64,000 bases of DNA from Nitrospira sp. (GTDB lineage Bacteria > Nitrospirota > Nitrospiria > Nitrospirales > Nitrospiraceae): contig JADYYH010000039.1 in the NCBI GenBank assembly GCA_020853775.1, positions 43,227 through 107,226 on the forward strand, given 5' to 3'. A program made the position numbers and the translations under genes. Below are positions 1-8,963 of this stretch, in pieces (the stretch's first letter is position 1; each line of letters opens with the position of its first letter). The notes beneath the pieces are model-generated. The model made no database searches and had not been told where the DNA came from. It saw only the letters and a program-made list of their open reading frames with translations.

Positions 1-2
1 AA

Positions 3-431
3 GCGGTTCGCCAGCAGGCAGCCCAGATCCAGGAAGAAGCGCAGGCCATGAAGGAAGCCAGCCTGTTGGAGAAACGGGCGCAGGAAGACATGAAGCGCCT
101 GACGACCATTCCGAAGGCCAAAAAATCCGCGCCGAAGAAAGACTTTGCGGCGGCCGTGGATGAGGCGCTCAAGACGGACGTGCCGTCGGATCTCAGCCTG
201 GAGCCGTCCACCAGCCCGACCAAGGATGCGTTCGGGCGCGGCGATGCGATGGAGAGTGCTGGTGCGACTTCCGCAGCGGCGGCCGGTACGACCCATACGG
301 TCCGGCCCGGTGACACGTTGTACCGCATCGGACAGAAATACCATGTCGCGCCGGAGCAATTGCGCAAGTGGAACAATTTGAAAGATAACACCGTCAGCGT
401 GGGGCAAAAGCTGAACGTCAGCCAACCGTAA
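3..431 (+). CDS. LysM-domain protein, C-terminal part (5' end outside window)
   Basis: The frame is open from base 3 and runs through the ATG at 48, so the gene almost certainly begins before the window; 142 residues are visible. The visible N-terminal part is charged and Gln/Glu/Lys-rich (coiled-coil-like). A low-complexity Ala/Ser/Thr linker follows. The last 45 residues form one LysM domain (HTVRPGDTLYRIGQKY, then LRKWNNL and VGQKLNV). LysM binds N-acetylglucosamine in peptidoglycan, so a cell-envelope role is likely. It ends 22 bases before trpE, but any functional link to trp is doubtful. What the missing N-terminus holds is unknown. Confidence 0.8.
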   Translation, partial: AVRQQAAQIQEEAQAMKEASLLEKRAQEDMKRLTTIPKAKKSAPKKDFAAAVDEALKTDVPSDLSLEPSTSPTKDAFGRGDAMESAGATSAAAAGTTHTVRPGDTLYRIGQKYHVAPEQLRKWNNLKDNTVSVGQKLNVSQP

Positions 432-453
432 CGCGCGCATCCGGATCATCTGT

Positions 454-1953
454 ATGGCAGCCAAGCAACAGTATTCACTGACCCTGGACGAGTTCCGTGG
501 CCTGGCGACGGAAGGCAACCTAATTCCGTTGTACCGGGAAATTCTGGCGGACTATGAGACGCCGGTGTCGGCGTTTGCCAAAATCGACCAGGGGCCGACC
601 GCCTATCTGCTCGAAAGTGTCGCCGGCGGGGAAAACTGGGCGCGGTACTCCTTTCTGGGAAGCGGCTCATCAGCCGTGATCCATGAAGAGAAGGGTAACT
701 TGATCCTGACTCGCGGGAAGAAACGCCTGAAGATTCAGAGCCAAGGGAACCCGCTGGAACGTGTGCGTGAATTGATGGCGGAATACCGGCCGGTGACGGT
801 GCCCGGCCTGCCTCGGTTTGTCGGCGGCGCGGTCGGGTATTTGAGTTATGACGTGGTGCGAACCTTCGAGGAGTTGCCGTCCCTCCGCAAAGACAGCCTG
901 GGGATGCCGGAGGTGGCCTTTCTCCTGACCGACACGCTGCTGATCTTCGACAACGTGTCGCAAAAGATCAAAGTGGTGGCGAATGCCTATCTCGAATCGA
1001 CCACGGACCGCGCGATTCGCGAGGCTTATCGCCATGCGACGGCGCGGATCGACAAGATGATCGCCCGCTTGAAACGGCCGATGCGGCAACCCCGTGTGAA
1101 GCGCCGTCGCAAGCCCATCACGTTCACCCCCAACATGAACCGGGCTGATTTCGAGAAGATGGTCATGCGCACCAAGGAATACATTCGTGCGGGTGATATC
1201 GTCCAGGCGGTCTTGTCTCAACGGTGGGAGACGCAGATTCATACGACGCCCTTCCAGCTCTACCGTGCGCTGCGCGTCGTGAATCCCTCTCCGTACATGT
1301 ATTATTTGCGCCTGGCGGGAGTAGAATTGGTCGGATCCTCACCGGAAACACTGGTGCGCTGCGAGGACGGGCAGATTTCCCTGCGCCCCATTGCCGGCAC
1401 CAGACGCCGCGGGAAAACGTCGGATGAAGATCAGGACCTGGCGCGGGCGCTCCTGGCCGATGAAAAAGAACGGGCCGAACATGTGATGCTGGTTGATCTG
1501 GGCCGGAACGACGTGGGCCGGGTCGCGGCCCGCGGGTCGGTGAAGGTGGATTCCTTGATGCAGGTCGAACGGTATTCGCACGTCATGCATATCGTGTCGC
1601 AGGTGACCGGGCAATTGGAGAAGGGCAAATCGGTCTACGACGTGACGCGAGCCTGCTTTCCAGCCGGCACCGTGTCGGGCGCGCCCAAGATTCGCGCCAT
1701 GCAGATCATCGAGGAGTTGGAACCGACGCGGCGCGGGCCGTACGCAGGAGCCGTGGGATATTTCGGCTTCTCCGGCAACATGGACATGTGCATCAACATC
1801 AGAACCGTCGTGATTAAAGGCCGGCAAGCCTACATTCAAGCCGGCGCGGGAATCGTCGCCGATTCAGTTCCCGAACTTGAGTATGAAGAGACCTGTAATA
1901 AAGCCCGGGCGATGATGAAAGCCATTGAACTCGCCGAACAGGGATTGGAGTAG
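454..1953 (+). CDS. trpE: anthranilate synthase component I
   Basis: TrpE converts chorismate to anthranilate, using ammonia supplied by TrpG, and commits chorismate to tryptophan. The 499 residues match the usual length. The N-terminal regulatory region is followed by the chorismate-binding domain with the family blocks NPSPYMYYLRL, GSSPETLVR, PIAGTRRRG, DLGRNDVGRV and GTVSGAPKIRAMQIIEELE, ending in QAGAGIVADSVPE. It is the first biosynthetic gene of the trp cluster and is followed after 92 bases by trpG. No leader peptide or attenuator is visible directly upstream; the spacer there is only 22 bases, so the promoter lies elsewhere. Confidence 0.97.
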   Translation: MAAKQQYSLTLDEFRGLATEGNLIPLYREILADYETPVSAFAKIDQGPTAYLLESVAGGENWARYSFLGSGSSAVIHEEKGNLILTRGKKRLKIQSQGNPLERVRELMAEYRPVTVPGLPRFVGGAVGYLSYDVVRTFEELPSLRKDSLGMPEVAFLLTDTLLIFDNVSQKIKVVANAYLESTTDRAIREAYRHATARIDKMIARLKRPMRQPRVKRRRKPITFTPNMNRADFEKMVMRTKEYIRAGDIVQAVLSQRWETQIHTTPFQLYRALRVVNPSPYMYYLRLAGVELVGSSPETLVRCEDGQISLRPIAGTRRRGKTSDEDQDLARALLADEKERAEHVMLVDLGRNDVGRVAARGSVKVDSLMQVERYSHVMHIVSQVTGQLEKGKSVYDVTRACFPAGTVSGAPKIRAMQIIEELEPTRRGPYAGAVGYFGFSGNMDMCINIRTVVIKGRQAYIQAGAGIVADSVPELEYEETCNKARAMMKAIELAEQGLE

Positions 1954-1961
1954 AACAAGAG

Positions 1962-2030
1962 CCTATGGCCAATAGCATATAGCGTATGGAAAGAGGGATC
2001 TCGTTCCTACCATAAGCCATCTGCCATAAG
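1962..2030. repeat. heptanucleotide-repeat hairpin element, copy A
   Basis: The trpE-trpG spacer contains four consecutive 7-mers from 1962 (CCTATGG, CCAATAG, CATATAG, CGTATGG), a short centre containing GATCTCGTTCCT, and three 7-mers of the opposite orientation from 2010 (CCATAAG, CCATCTG, CCATAAG). The arms are complementary in pattern and could fold into a hairpin in the transcript. A second element of the same build lies at 14387-14465. Confidence 0.75.
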
Positions 2031-2045
2031 CTCCGAGCGTGACCT

Positions 2046-2609
2046 ATGTTATTGATGATCGATAATTACGATTCCTTCACCTACAACCTCGTTCAATACT
2101 TCGGTGAGCTGGGGGAAGATGTCGTCGTCTACCGCAACGACAAGATTTCCATCCAGGAGATGGAAGCCTTGAAGCCGAGCCGGCTGGTCATCTCACCGGG
2201 GCCCTGCACACCGAATGAAGCCGGCGTTTCGGTTGAAGCGATCAAGCATTTCGGCGGCAAGTTGCCGTTGCTGGGTGTCTGCCTCGGCCATCAATCTCTT
2301 GCCGTTGCCTTCGGTGGAGAAGTTATTCGCGCCGAGCGCCTCATGCATGGAAAGACGTCGATGGTCCGCCATGACGGCCGGACCCTGTTTCGCAATCTGC
2401 CGAATCCCTTCGAAGCCACCCGTTACCATTCGCTCATTGTGAACCGGAAGAATCTGCCCGCTTGTTTTGAGATCAGCGCGGAAACCGCCGAGGGCGAAAT
2501 TATGGGCATGCGGCACAAGACACTGGGCATCGAAGGGGTGCAATTCCATCCCGAATCAATTCTCACCACCGCCGGCAAGGAGCTGCTGCGCAACTTCCTC
2601 AAGTTATAG
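2046..2609 (+). CDS. trpG: anthranilate synthase component II (glutamine amidotransferase)
   Basis: This class I glutamine amidotransferase subunit hydrolyses glutamine and passes ammonia to TrpE. In 187 residues it shows the N-terminal [18 protein letters not shown], the oxyanion block [11 protein letters not shown], the nucleophile motif [12 protein letters not shown] (Cys near residue 79) and the His/Glu pair in GVQFHPESI. It could also serve para-aminobenzoate synthase, as stand-alone trpG/pabA genes often do. The ATG at 2046 gives the canonical N-terminus. Confidence 0.96.
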   Translation: MLLMIDNYDSFTYNLVQYFGELGEDVVVYRNDKISIQEMEALKPSRLVISPGPCTPNEAGVSVEAIKHFGGKLPLLGVCLGHQSLAVAFGGEVIRAERLMHGKTSMVRHDGRTLFRNLPNPFEATRYHSLIVNRKNLPACFEISAETAEGEIMGMRHKTLGIEGVQFHPESILTTAGKELLRNFLKL

Positions 2610-2648
2610 CGTGAGGGCTGGTGCGCCGCCTCCCATCGATGTGTACCC

Positions 2649-3665
2649 ATGATCAAAGATGCCATCAATAAACTCGCCGATCGGGCTGACCTGACAGAGC
2701 AGGAAGCCGAGACGGTGATGGGCGAGATCATGGACGGATCCGCCACCTGCGCGCAGATCGCCGCGTACCTCATGGGCCTGCGCATGAAGGGCGAGACGGT
2801 GGAAGAAATCGCCGGTTCCGTCTTGGCCATGCGCGCGAGGGCGACACAGATCCGGGTCAGGGATTCGCTTGTGCTGGATACCTGCGGCACCGGCGGCGAT
2901 CGGGCTCACACCTTCAACATTTCTACGACGGCGGCCTTTGTGGTCGCGGGGGCGGGGCTCACGGTTGCCAAACATGGCAATCGCTCCGTGTCGTCGAAGT
3001 CTGGAAGCGCCGATGTGCTTGCCGCGTTGGGCGTCGCCATTCAGCTGCCGCCTGAGCAGGTGGCCGATTGCGTCAACGAGGTGGGGATCGGATTTTTGTT
3101 TGCGCCGCTGTACCACAGCGCCATGAAACATTGTGCCCAGCCCCGGCAGGAACTGGGCATTCGCACGTTGCTGAATATTCTCGGTCCCCTGACCAATCCG
3201 GCCGGAGCTCGCCTCCAAGTCGTCGGGGTCTTCGATGCCGGCCTGACGGAGTTGCTGGCCAAGGTGCTCGTGCATCTCGGCGCGCAACATTGTTTTGTGG
3301 TGCACGGGATGGACGGACTGGACGAAATTACCGTGACGGATCGCACCAGAATTTCCGAGGGCAAGGCCGGCGTGGTCTCCAGCTACACGATCGATCCCTC
3401 AGAATTCGGGCTCACGCGCGTCCGCCCGAAGGACCTGATCGGAGGCAATGCGGAAGATAACGCCGCCATTACGCGGGACATTTTCCGCGGCCGCAAAGGG
3501 CCGAAGCGCGATATCGTTTGTCTGAACGCCGCGTCGGCACTCGTGGCGGGGCGCAAGGCCAAAACGCTGCAAGAAGGATTCGAGTTGGCTCAGCGGACGA
3601 TCGACGCCGGTGCGGCCATGGAAAAATTGGAACAACTCATCGCGTTTACCAAGAAGGCCTCGTGA
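2649..3665 (+). CDS. trpD: anthranilate phosphoribosyltransferase
   Basis: TrpD transfers phosphoribosyl from PRPP to anthranilate. The 338-residue length is typical. The PRPP-binding block LDTCGTGGD, the conserved VAKHGNRSVSSKSGSADVL and the LGPLTNPAGA segment are all present. It lies 39 bases after trpG and its stop is followed within 4 bases by the trpC start, which supports cotranscription. Confidence 0.97.
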   Translation: MIKDAINKLADRADLTEQEAETVMGEIMDGSATCAQIAAYLMGLRMKGETVEEIAGSVLAMRARATQIRVRDSLVLDTCGTGGDRAHTFNISTTAAFVVAGAGLTVAKHGNRSVSSKSGSADVLAALGVAIQLPPEQVADCVNEVGIGFLFAPLYHSAMKHCAQPRQELGIRTLLNILGPLTNPAGARLQVVGVFDAGLTELLAKVLVHLGAQHCFVVHGMDGLDEITVTDRTRISEGKAGVVSSYTIDPSEFGLTRVRPKDLIGGNAEDNAAITRDIFRGRKGPKRDIVCLNAASALVAGRKAKTLQEGFELAQRTIDAGAAMEKLEQLIAFTKKAS

Positions 3666-3669
3666 CATC

Positions 3670-4494
3670 GTGATTCTCGACCGAATTCTCGAACATAAAA
3701 AAGCGGAACTTCGTCATAAAGGCAGCCGCGGGTATCTGGCTGATCTCAAAACCAGAATTCGTGACGCCGGTCCGACACTGGGGTTTGCCGTCACCCTCGA
3801 TGCGCGCCGTACCGCCGACAGGCCGGCACTCATCGCGGAAGTGAAGAAGGCCTCGCCCAGTCTCGGGCTCTTGCGGCCTGAGTTTGAGCAGCGCTTCGAG
3901 CCGGTCAAGATTGCGGAAGCCTACCGGGAGCATGGCGCGTCGGCGGTGTCCGTGCTGACGGATAAGGATTTTTTTCAAGGCGACCTGGCCCACCTGGCCG
4001 AGGTGAAAAGCAAAGTCGGCCTGCCTGCGCTGAACAAAGAATTCATGGTCGCCGACATTCAGTTTTACGAGGCGCGGGCCTATGGCGCCGATGCGGTCCT
4101 GCTGATCGTGGCCGGTTTGGAGAAACGTCAACTCATCGACTTTTCAGCGCTGGCGAAGGAGTTGTCGCTGGATGTGCTCGTGGAGACCCATCATGAGCGG
4201 GAACTCGACACGGTGCTCGAATGGTTGCCGAACGTCCGGCTCATCGGCATCAACAATCGCGACCTCAAGACCTTCTCGACGGACCTGGGCGTGACCCTTC
4301 GCTTGGCCAAGCGGATTCCAGCAGACAGGCTGATCGTCAGCGAGAGCGGCATCCATTCGCGCAAGGATGTCGAGCGGCTGGTGGAAGCCGGCGTGCATGC
4401 CATGCTGATCGGTGAATCGTTGATCCGGGCGCAGGATACCGGCGCGAAGATCCGCGAACTGCTGGGCGACCCGCCCACAAAGGAGACAAGATGA
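3670..4494 (+). CDS. trpC: indole-3-glycerol-phosphate synthase
   Basis: This TIM-barrel enzyme closes the indole ring from CdRP. The GTG at 3670 is chosen because it yields the family start (VILDRILEHKKAEL); an upstream in-frame ATG at 3610 lies inside trpD. Visible motifs are ALIAEVKKASPSLG, the LNKEFMVADIQFYEA block with catalytic Lys, IGINNRDLKTF and VSESGIHSRKDV. The length is 274 residues. The stop overlaps the ATG of the following lipoprotein gene (ATGA at 4491-4494), implying translational coupling. Confidence 0.96.
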   Translation: MILDRILEHKKAELRHKGSRGYLADLKTRIRDAGPTLGFAVTLDARRTADRPALIAEVKKASPSLGLLRPEFEQRFEPVKIAEAYREHGASAVSVLTDKDFFQGDLAHLAEVKSKVGLPALNKEFMVADIQFYEARAYGADAVLLIVAGLEKRQLIDFSALAKELSLDVLVETHHERELDTVLEWLPNVRLIGINNRDLKTFSTDLGVTLRLAKRIPADRLIVSESGIHSRKDVERLVEAGVHAMLIGESLIRAQDTGAKIRELLGDPPTKETR

Positions 4495-4805
4495 GGATGC
4501 TGCTTTCTCTGGGCTTGATGGCGGTGGGATTGACGTTGGCCGGCTGCGTGAACCAGGAGATTCATGAATATTCCCCCAAGTGGGATTCCTGGATGGGCAG
4601 CAGCAAGGACGATCGTATCAAAGAGATGGGCATACCCACGCGCTGCCATTCGTTCAAAGACGGGGGCGAAGTCTGTGAGTGGATGATCCCGCAACAGGAC
4701 GGGCGGCAGGATCTGATCGGCCTGTCCTTCAACCCTAAGGGGCAAGCCTGCCAATGGTCTTATCGCGGATTCTACGGCATGCAAAAAAGCAAGACGAGTT
4801 GTTGA
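4491..4805 (+). CDS. small lipoprotein inserted in the trp operon
   Basis: This is a 104-residue protein with an N-terminal hydrophobic signal and lipobox (LTLAGC), so it should be a Lgt/Lsp substrate. The mature part has four further Cys (TRCHS, EVCEW, ACQW and the C-terminal Cys) and many aromatic residues. It overlaps trpC by four bases, and trpF starts 2 bases after its stop, so it is embedded in the operon. I do not recognise the family. Its position suggests cotranscription, not a role in tryptophan synthesis. Confidence 0.85.
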   Translation: MRMLLSLGLMAVGLTLAGCVNQEIHEYSPKWDSWMGSSKDDRIKEMGIPTRCHSFKDGGEVCEWMIPQQDGRQDLIGLSFNPKGQACQWSYRGFYGMQKSKTSC

Positions 4806-4807
4806 CG

Positions 4808-5440
4808 ATGACGGTGAAGGTAAAAATCTGTGGATTGACGAATGCCGAGGATGCGGCGGTGGCGGTCGAGGCCGGGGCTGACGCCGTCGGGTTCGTGTTC
4901 CATAAGAAAAGTCCTCGCTGCGCGGAGACGGAAGCCGTGAAGGCGATCATCAAAGAGTTGCCTCCCTTTGTGCTGCCGATCGGGGTGTTCGTGAATGAAG
5001 ATGCCAAGATCGTGCGGGACATCATGGACAGCTGCGGTCTTGCGCTTGCACAGCTCCACGGGGATGAGACAGCGGCCTACTGCGAGTCGTTGGGACGTCC
5101 GGTACTCAAGGCTATCCGCCTCAGAGACCGGCGATCGTTTCTCGCGTTGGCCGAGTTGCAGGGCCGCGCCGGCGTACGCGGGTTTTTGGTGGATGCCTTT
5201 TCTCCGGACGCCTATGGCGGCACGGGGCAGGTGGCAGATTGGTCGTTGGCGGCGGAAGCTGCTACGGTCGCGCGCATTCTCCTCGCCGGGGGGCTGACTC
5301 CCGACAACGTCACCCAAGCCATCGAGCAGGTTCATCCGTACGGTGTGGATGTGAGCAGCGGAGTCGAAGCGAAGCCCGGTAAAAAAGACCATGCAAAAGT
5401 CCGGGCGTTCGTGCAGGCCGTGAAGCGTCCGTCGCGATAA
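4808..5440 (+). CDS. trpF: phosphoribosylanthranilate isomerase
   Basis: TrpF isomerises phosphoribosylanthranilate to CdRP. The start at 4808 gives [16 protein letters not shown], in which KICG holds the catalytic Cys. An upstream in-frame ATG at 4754 lies inside the lipoprotein gene and is rejected. Further blocks are [24 protein letters not shown], the catalytic-Asp region [25 protein letters not shown] and [16 protein letters not shown]. The length of 210 residues is normal. Confidence 0.96.
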   Translation: MTVKVKICGLTNAEDAAVAVEAGADAVGFVFHKKSPRCAETEAVKAIIKELPPFVLPIGVFVNEDAKIVRDIMDSCGLALAQLHGDETAAYCESLGRPVLKAIRLRDRRSFLALAELQGRAGVRGFLVDAFSPDAYGGTGQVADWSLAAEAATVARILLAGGLTPDNVTQAIEQVHPYGVDVSSGVEAKPGKKDHAKVRAFVQAVKRPSR

Positions 5441-5488
5441 AAGCTCGCTTTGCTGTGAGCCCGAGGCTGGCGGAGGTTTTCCGCATCC

Positions 5489-5497
5489 TGTTATACT
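5489..5497 (+). promoter_or_regulatory. possible extended -10 promoter for trpB
   Basis: The spacer between trpF and trpB contains TGTTATACT, an extended -10 (TGnTATACT) about 32 bases before the trpB ATG. No good -35 is present at normal spacing. It could give trpBA some transcription independent of the upstream genes. Confidence 0.4.
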
Positions 5498-5528
5498 TTC
5501 ACCTTTACGATTAGCTGAAGGAAGACAC

Positions 5529-6719
5529 ATGGCGATACCAGATCGACATGGGCGGTTCGGTCCCTACGGCGGGCGCTATGTGCCCGAAACTCTGATGCCG
5601 GCGTTGCTGGAACTGGAAGAAGCCTACCAACGCACGCGCAAAGACACGCGCTTTCAAGCCGAACTGAAACATTATCTCAAGGAATATGTCGGCCGGCCGA
5701 CGCCGTTGTATTTTGCTCAACGACTGACAAAGCGGCTGGGCGGCGCCAAGATCTATCTGAAGCGGGAAGACCTCTGTCATACCGGCGCCCATAAGATCAA
5801 CAACGCCATCGGACAGGCGTTGCTGGCGCGCCGCATGAAGAAGCCGCGACTCATCGCTGAAACCGGGGCAGGGCAACACGGCGTGGCGACGGCGACGGTG
5901 GCGGCGATGTTCGGGCTCGAATGCGAAATCTATATGGGTACGGAAGACATGCAGCGGCAGGCCTTGAACGTCTTCCGCATGCGGTTGCTCGGTTCCAAAG
6001 TCACCGGCGTGGACGCCGGCAGCCGGACGTTAAAAGACGCCATCAGCGAAGCGATGCGGGATTGGACGACCAATGTGCGGACAACCCACTATGTGCTCGG
6101 GTCGGTCCTGGGCGCTCATCCCTATCCGGTGATGATCCGGGACTTTCAGGCGGTGATCGGGCGGGAGGCTCGCAAGCAGATTCTGGCCGCGGAAGGACGG
6201 CTCCCGGATTGTCTGATCGCCTGCGTCGGTGGCGGCAGCAATGCCATGGGGTTGTTTCACGCCTTTGTGCCGGACAAGAAGGTGAGAATGGTCGGGGTGG
6301 AAGCCGCAGGGCTCGGCGTGGAGAGCGGCAAGCATGCGGCCCGTTTCGCCGGTGGACGTCCAGGCGTGCTCCAGGGAACCATGACCTACTTGCTGCAGGA
6401 CGAGAACGGTCAGGTCAATCTGACCCATTCCGTGTCGGCCGGATTGGACTATGCGGCGGTGGGGCCGGAGCATAGTTATCACAAAGAAACCAACCGGGCC
6501 GAATACACGTCGGCGACGGACGACGAGGCCTTGGCCGCCTTCGATCTGCTCGCACGGGAAGAGGGGATCATGCCGGCACTGGAAAGCGCACACGCTATCG
6601 CCGAGGTGGTGAAGTGCGCGCCCCGGATGAAAAAGAATCAGATCCTCGTGGTGAATCTGTCGGGACGCGGCGATAAGGATGTGCAGCAGGTGGCTAGAAT
6701 CAAAGGCGTGACCCTGTAG
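5529..6719 (+). CDS. trpB: tryptophan synthase beta chain
   Basis: This PLP enzyme condenses indole with serine. The 396-residue protein starts [20 protein letters not shown], typical of TrpB1. The PLP lysine lies in [20 protein letters not shown], the glycine-rich phosphate-binding loop is [10 protein letters not shown], and [19 protein letters not shown] and EHSYHKE are present. It works as an alpha2beta2 complex with TrpA, encoded 168 bases downstream beyond a palindromic repeat. Confidence 0.97.
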   Translation: MAIPDRHGRFGPYGGRYVPETLMPALLELEEAYQRTRKDTRFQAELKHYLKEYVGRPTPLYFAQRLTKRLGGAKIYLKREDLCHTGAHKINNAIGQALLARRMKKPRLIAETGAGQHGVATATVAAMFGLECEIYMGTEDMQRQALNVFRMRLLGSKVTGVDAGSRTLKDAISEAMRDWTTNVRTTHYVLGSVLGAHPYPVMIRDFQAVIGREARKQILAAEGRLPDCLIACVGGGSNAMGLFHAFVPDKKVRMVGVEAAGLGVESGKHAARFAGGRPGVLQGTMTYLLQDENGQVNLTHSVSAGLDYAAVGPEHSYHKETNRAEYTSATDDEALAAFDLLAREEGIMPALESAHAIAEVVKCAPRMKKNQILVVNLSGRGDKDVQQVARIKGVTL

Positions 6720-6720
6720 C

Positions 6721-6841
6721 AGGATGTTGAACCGGGCCGCCAGCTGCGTTCTCGCGGCGGTCAGGGGTTCGACGTACGCACCTGAGTACGCCTCACCCCT
6801 TCCTTGCTGCGGCCTTGCTGGACGACCCGGTTGACCATCCT
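6721..6841. repeat. 121-bp imperfect palindromic intergenic element
   Basis: The trpB-trpA spacer starts with AGGATGTTGAACCGGG and ends with CCCGGTTGACCATCCT, which are near-perfect inverted copies; the match continues inward (CCGCCAGC against GCTGGACG). An inner nested pair surrounds GACGTACGC and GTACGCCTC. This is the build of a dispersed palindromic (REP/MITE-like) element. It encodes nothing and no second full copy is present in the window. Confidence 0.7.
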
Positions 6842-6887
6842 GTCAGAACAATGTTTCTTGATCGCTGAGAGGCAAAGGGATATCGAC

Positions 6888-7688
6888 ATGAATCGTTTGG
6901 ATGAGACGTTCGGGCGGTTGCAAGCGAAGGGGGAAAAAGCCCTCATCACCTATATCATGGCGGGTGATCCGTCCTTGCAGGAGACGGAACAGCTGGTGCT
7001 CGAACTGGAGCGGGCCGGGGCCGACATCATTGAATTGGGTGTGCCCTTTTCCGATCCCATCGCCGACGGACCGGTGATTCAACAGGCAGCCGAGCGGGGA
7101 TTGCAAAGCGGCACCTCGCTCCGCAGGATTCTCGAGTCGGTGGCTCGTCTGCGCGGCATGACCCAGATCCCCATCGTCTTGATGGCCTATTACAACAACA
7201 TTCATGCGTTCGGAGAAGCAGACTTTTGTCGCAAGGCCGTTGCGGCCGGCGTTGACGGCCTCATCGTGCCGGACATGCCGCCAGATGAAGCGGGACCCCT
7301 CCGCGAGCCGGCGACTGCGGCAGGCCTGCATCTGATTTTTCTCCTGGCGCCGACCAGCACGGCGTCGCGCCGCGCCTACGTGGCGAAGGAGTCCGGCGGA
7401 TTTGTCTATTATGTTTCCATCACAGGCATTACTGGGGCTAAACTGAACGACATGGTGGGCGTGCGAGACAACGTCGCCAAGATCAGGAAGCACACCAAGA
7501 CACCCGTTGCCGTGGGCTTCGGTGTGGCTACGCCGGAAGATGCTGCGCGCGTCGCGGAAGCCGCCGACGGCGTGATCGTCGGAAGCGCGATTGTCCGTCG
7601 TGTTGGAGAACATGGGCAGGATGGCCGACTCGTTCACGAAGTGGGTTCCTTCGTCCGCTCCCTTAAGGCGGCCATGCAACCTGGGTAA
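6888..7688 (+). CDS. trpA: tryptophan synthase alpha chain
   Basis: TrpA cleaves indole-3-glycerol phosphate to indole. The ATG at 6888 gives MNRLDETFGRLQAKGEKALI; the in-frame ATG at 6804 would begin inside the palindromic repeat and is rejected. Motifs include the catalytic Glu in DIIELGVPFSDPIADGPVIQ, LMAYYNNIH, GVDGLIVPDMPPDE, the flexible loop YVSITGITGAK and VAVGFGVATPEDA. The length is 266 residues. It is the last trp gene. Confidence 0.97.
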   Translation: MNRLDETFGRLQAKGEKALITYIMAGDPSLQETEQLVLELERAGADIIELGVPFSDPIADGPVIQQAAERGLQSGTSLRRILESVARLRGMTQIPIVLMAYYNNIHAFGEADFCRKAVAAGVDGLIVPDMPPDEAGPLREPATAAGLHLIFLLAPTSTASRRAYVAKESGGFVYYVSITGITGAKLNDMVGVRDNVAKIRKHTKTPVAVGFGVATPEDAARVAEAADGVIVGSAIVRRVGEHGQDGRLVHEVGSFVRSLKAAMQPG

Positions 7689-7889
7689 CGCTGTTTATTC
7701 CGGCATCACTCCGTCATTCCCCCGGTTAGTTTCTCATCCTGCCGGCGCGCCCATCTCGCGCACTGCTTCCGTATCAGCTCTGACTCGCGTACATCCCGAT
7801 CCGTCGCCCTCTATCCGCATTCAGCGACATTCATGCAGAGTGGTCACGCTCTGTCCTGCAACGATTGATGGTTCAGATGAGGAGATGCC

Positions 7890-8948
7890 ATGGCCGTAGC
7901 TCGCCGTAAGATCAGTCGCACCACTCGTAAGACGACTTCCACGAATGCCTCGGTCGCCGCGCGGAGAAAGGCCACCGTCCGCAAGCCGGCTCCTGTTGGA
8001 GAAGATCGCCTGCTGCGCGCGCTGCAACAGGGACTGTTCAATACGCTGTCGAGTGCGGAGGGTGAAGGACGGTCGCCCATCGGTGTGGCCGCGGTGTTCG
8101 TGCAATTATTCCTGCAGCTGACCAAGGTGCAGGCTGTGGCGCTGTACGTGCGCGACGAGCAAACCCGCGAGATGGCTTGTCTGGCGGAAGCCGGCAGCAG
8201 CGATCCGTCCGCGGCGGAACTCTGGCAGGAGGGGCTGAAGAAGGCGGAGCAGCATGCCCAGATTGTCAGTGGGGAGTTGTATGGCGTTCGACTACATCGG
8301 ATCAATCGATTGGATGGCGTCGTCATGTTCCGGACTGGAAAGTCTCAGCGATTGCCCGCGCGCAAGCTCCTGTCGCTGTTGACGGCGGTGGAACCCTGGT
8401 TGGCGGTCCTGCTGGACCATGCCCGGTTGACGGTGAAATATGCCGCCAAGATTCTGCGTATTCAGCATATGGAGCAGGTGAGCGATATCCTGAATTCGTC
8501 CCTGGCCGAGGAAGAAAAATTGCGGCGGGCCTTGGATGCGGCCGTTCGACTGGTTGAAGCAGAAGCCGGCGCGCTGTTTTTGGCGAGCGCCGACGGGATA
8601 TTGAGCTTGTCTGCCATCGGCGGAGAACGCGCCGCGGGACTCACGGCATTGACCTCCACGATTGCGGCCGGGGTCCATCGCACGGGCCAGGCGGTGTTGA
8701 TTACTCAGGGGCGGCAGGATCCGCGCCTGGTCGCGGGGCAGGGATGGCAAGCCGCACTGTCTGTCGCCTCGCTCGTGTCGGTTCCGGTCCGCATGGGCGC
8801 TCGTGCCGTCGGGGTTCTGGAAGTCGTCAACCGGCGCAGCGGCAAACCCTTCAGCAACTGGGATGTGTTGGAACTGGCGAGCCTCTCGAATCAGTTTGGC
8901 CTGGCGATCGACAATCTCAGAAGGGGAGTGGGCGGGGGCAGGATCTGA
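7890..8948 (+). CDS. GAF-domain protein with Lys/Arg-rich N-terminus
   Basis: A 352-residue soluble protein. Residues 1-35 are basic and Ser/Thr-rich (RRKISRTTRKTTS). About 40-165 looks like a first, degenerate GAF-like sensor domain, and about 195-345 is a clearer GAF domain (LVEAEAGALFLAS, SVPVRMGARAVGVLEVVNR, LASLSNQFGLAIDN). There is no kinase, cyclase or HTH output, so it is probably a ligand sensor acting through partners. It starts 201 bases after trpA, past a pyrimidine-rich spacer with no other visible feature, and is probably a separate unit. Confidence 0.75.
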   Translation: MAVARRKISRTTRKTTSTNASVAARRKATVRKPAPVGEDRLLRALQQGLFNTLSSAEGEGRSPIGVAAVFVQLFLQLTKVQAVALYVRDEQTREMACLAEAGSSDPSAAELWQEGLKKAEQHAQIVSGELYGVRLHRINRLDGVVMFRTGKSQRLPARKLLSLLTAVEPWLAVLLDHARLTVKYAAKILRIQHMEQVSDILNSSLAEEEKLRRALDAAVRLVEAEAGALFLASADGILSLSAIGGERAAGLTALTSTIAAGVHRTGQAVLITQGRQDPRLVAGQGWQAALSVASLVSVPVRMGARAVGVLEVVNRRSGKPFSNWDVLELASLSNQFGLAIDNLRRGVGGGRI

Positions 8949-8963
8949 CGGGCCTGCACAGGC

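Noticed and set aside
670..1242. 190-codon minus-strand frame inside trpE
   Set aside because: It is a shadow of trpE with His/Arg-rich composition and no ribosome site.
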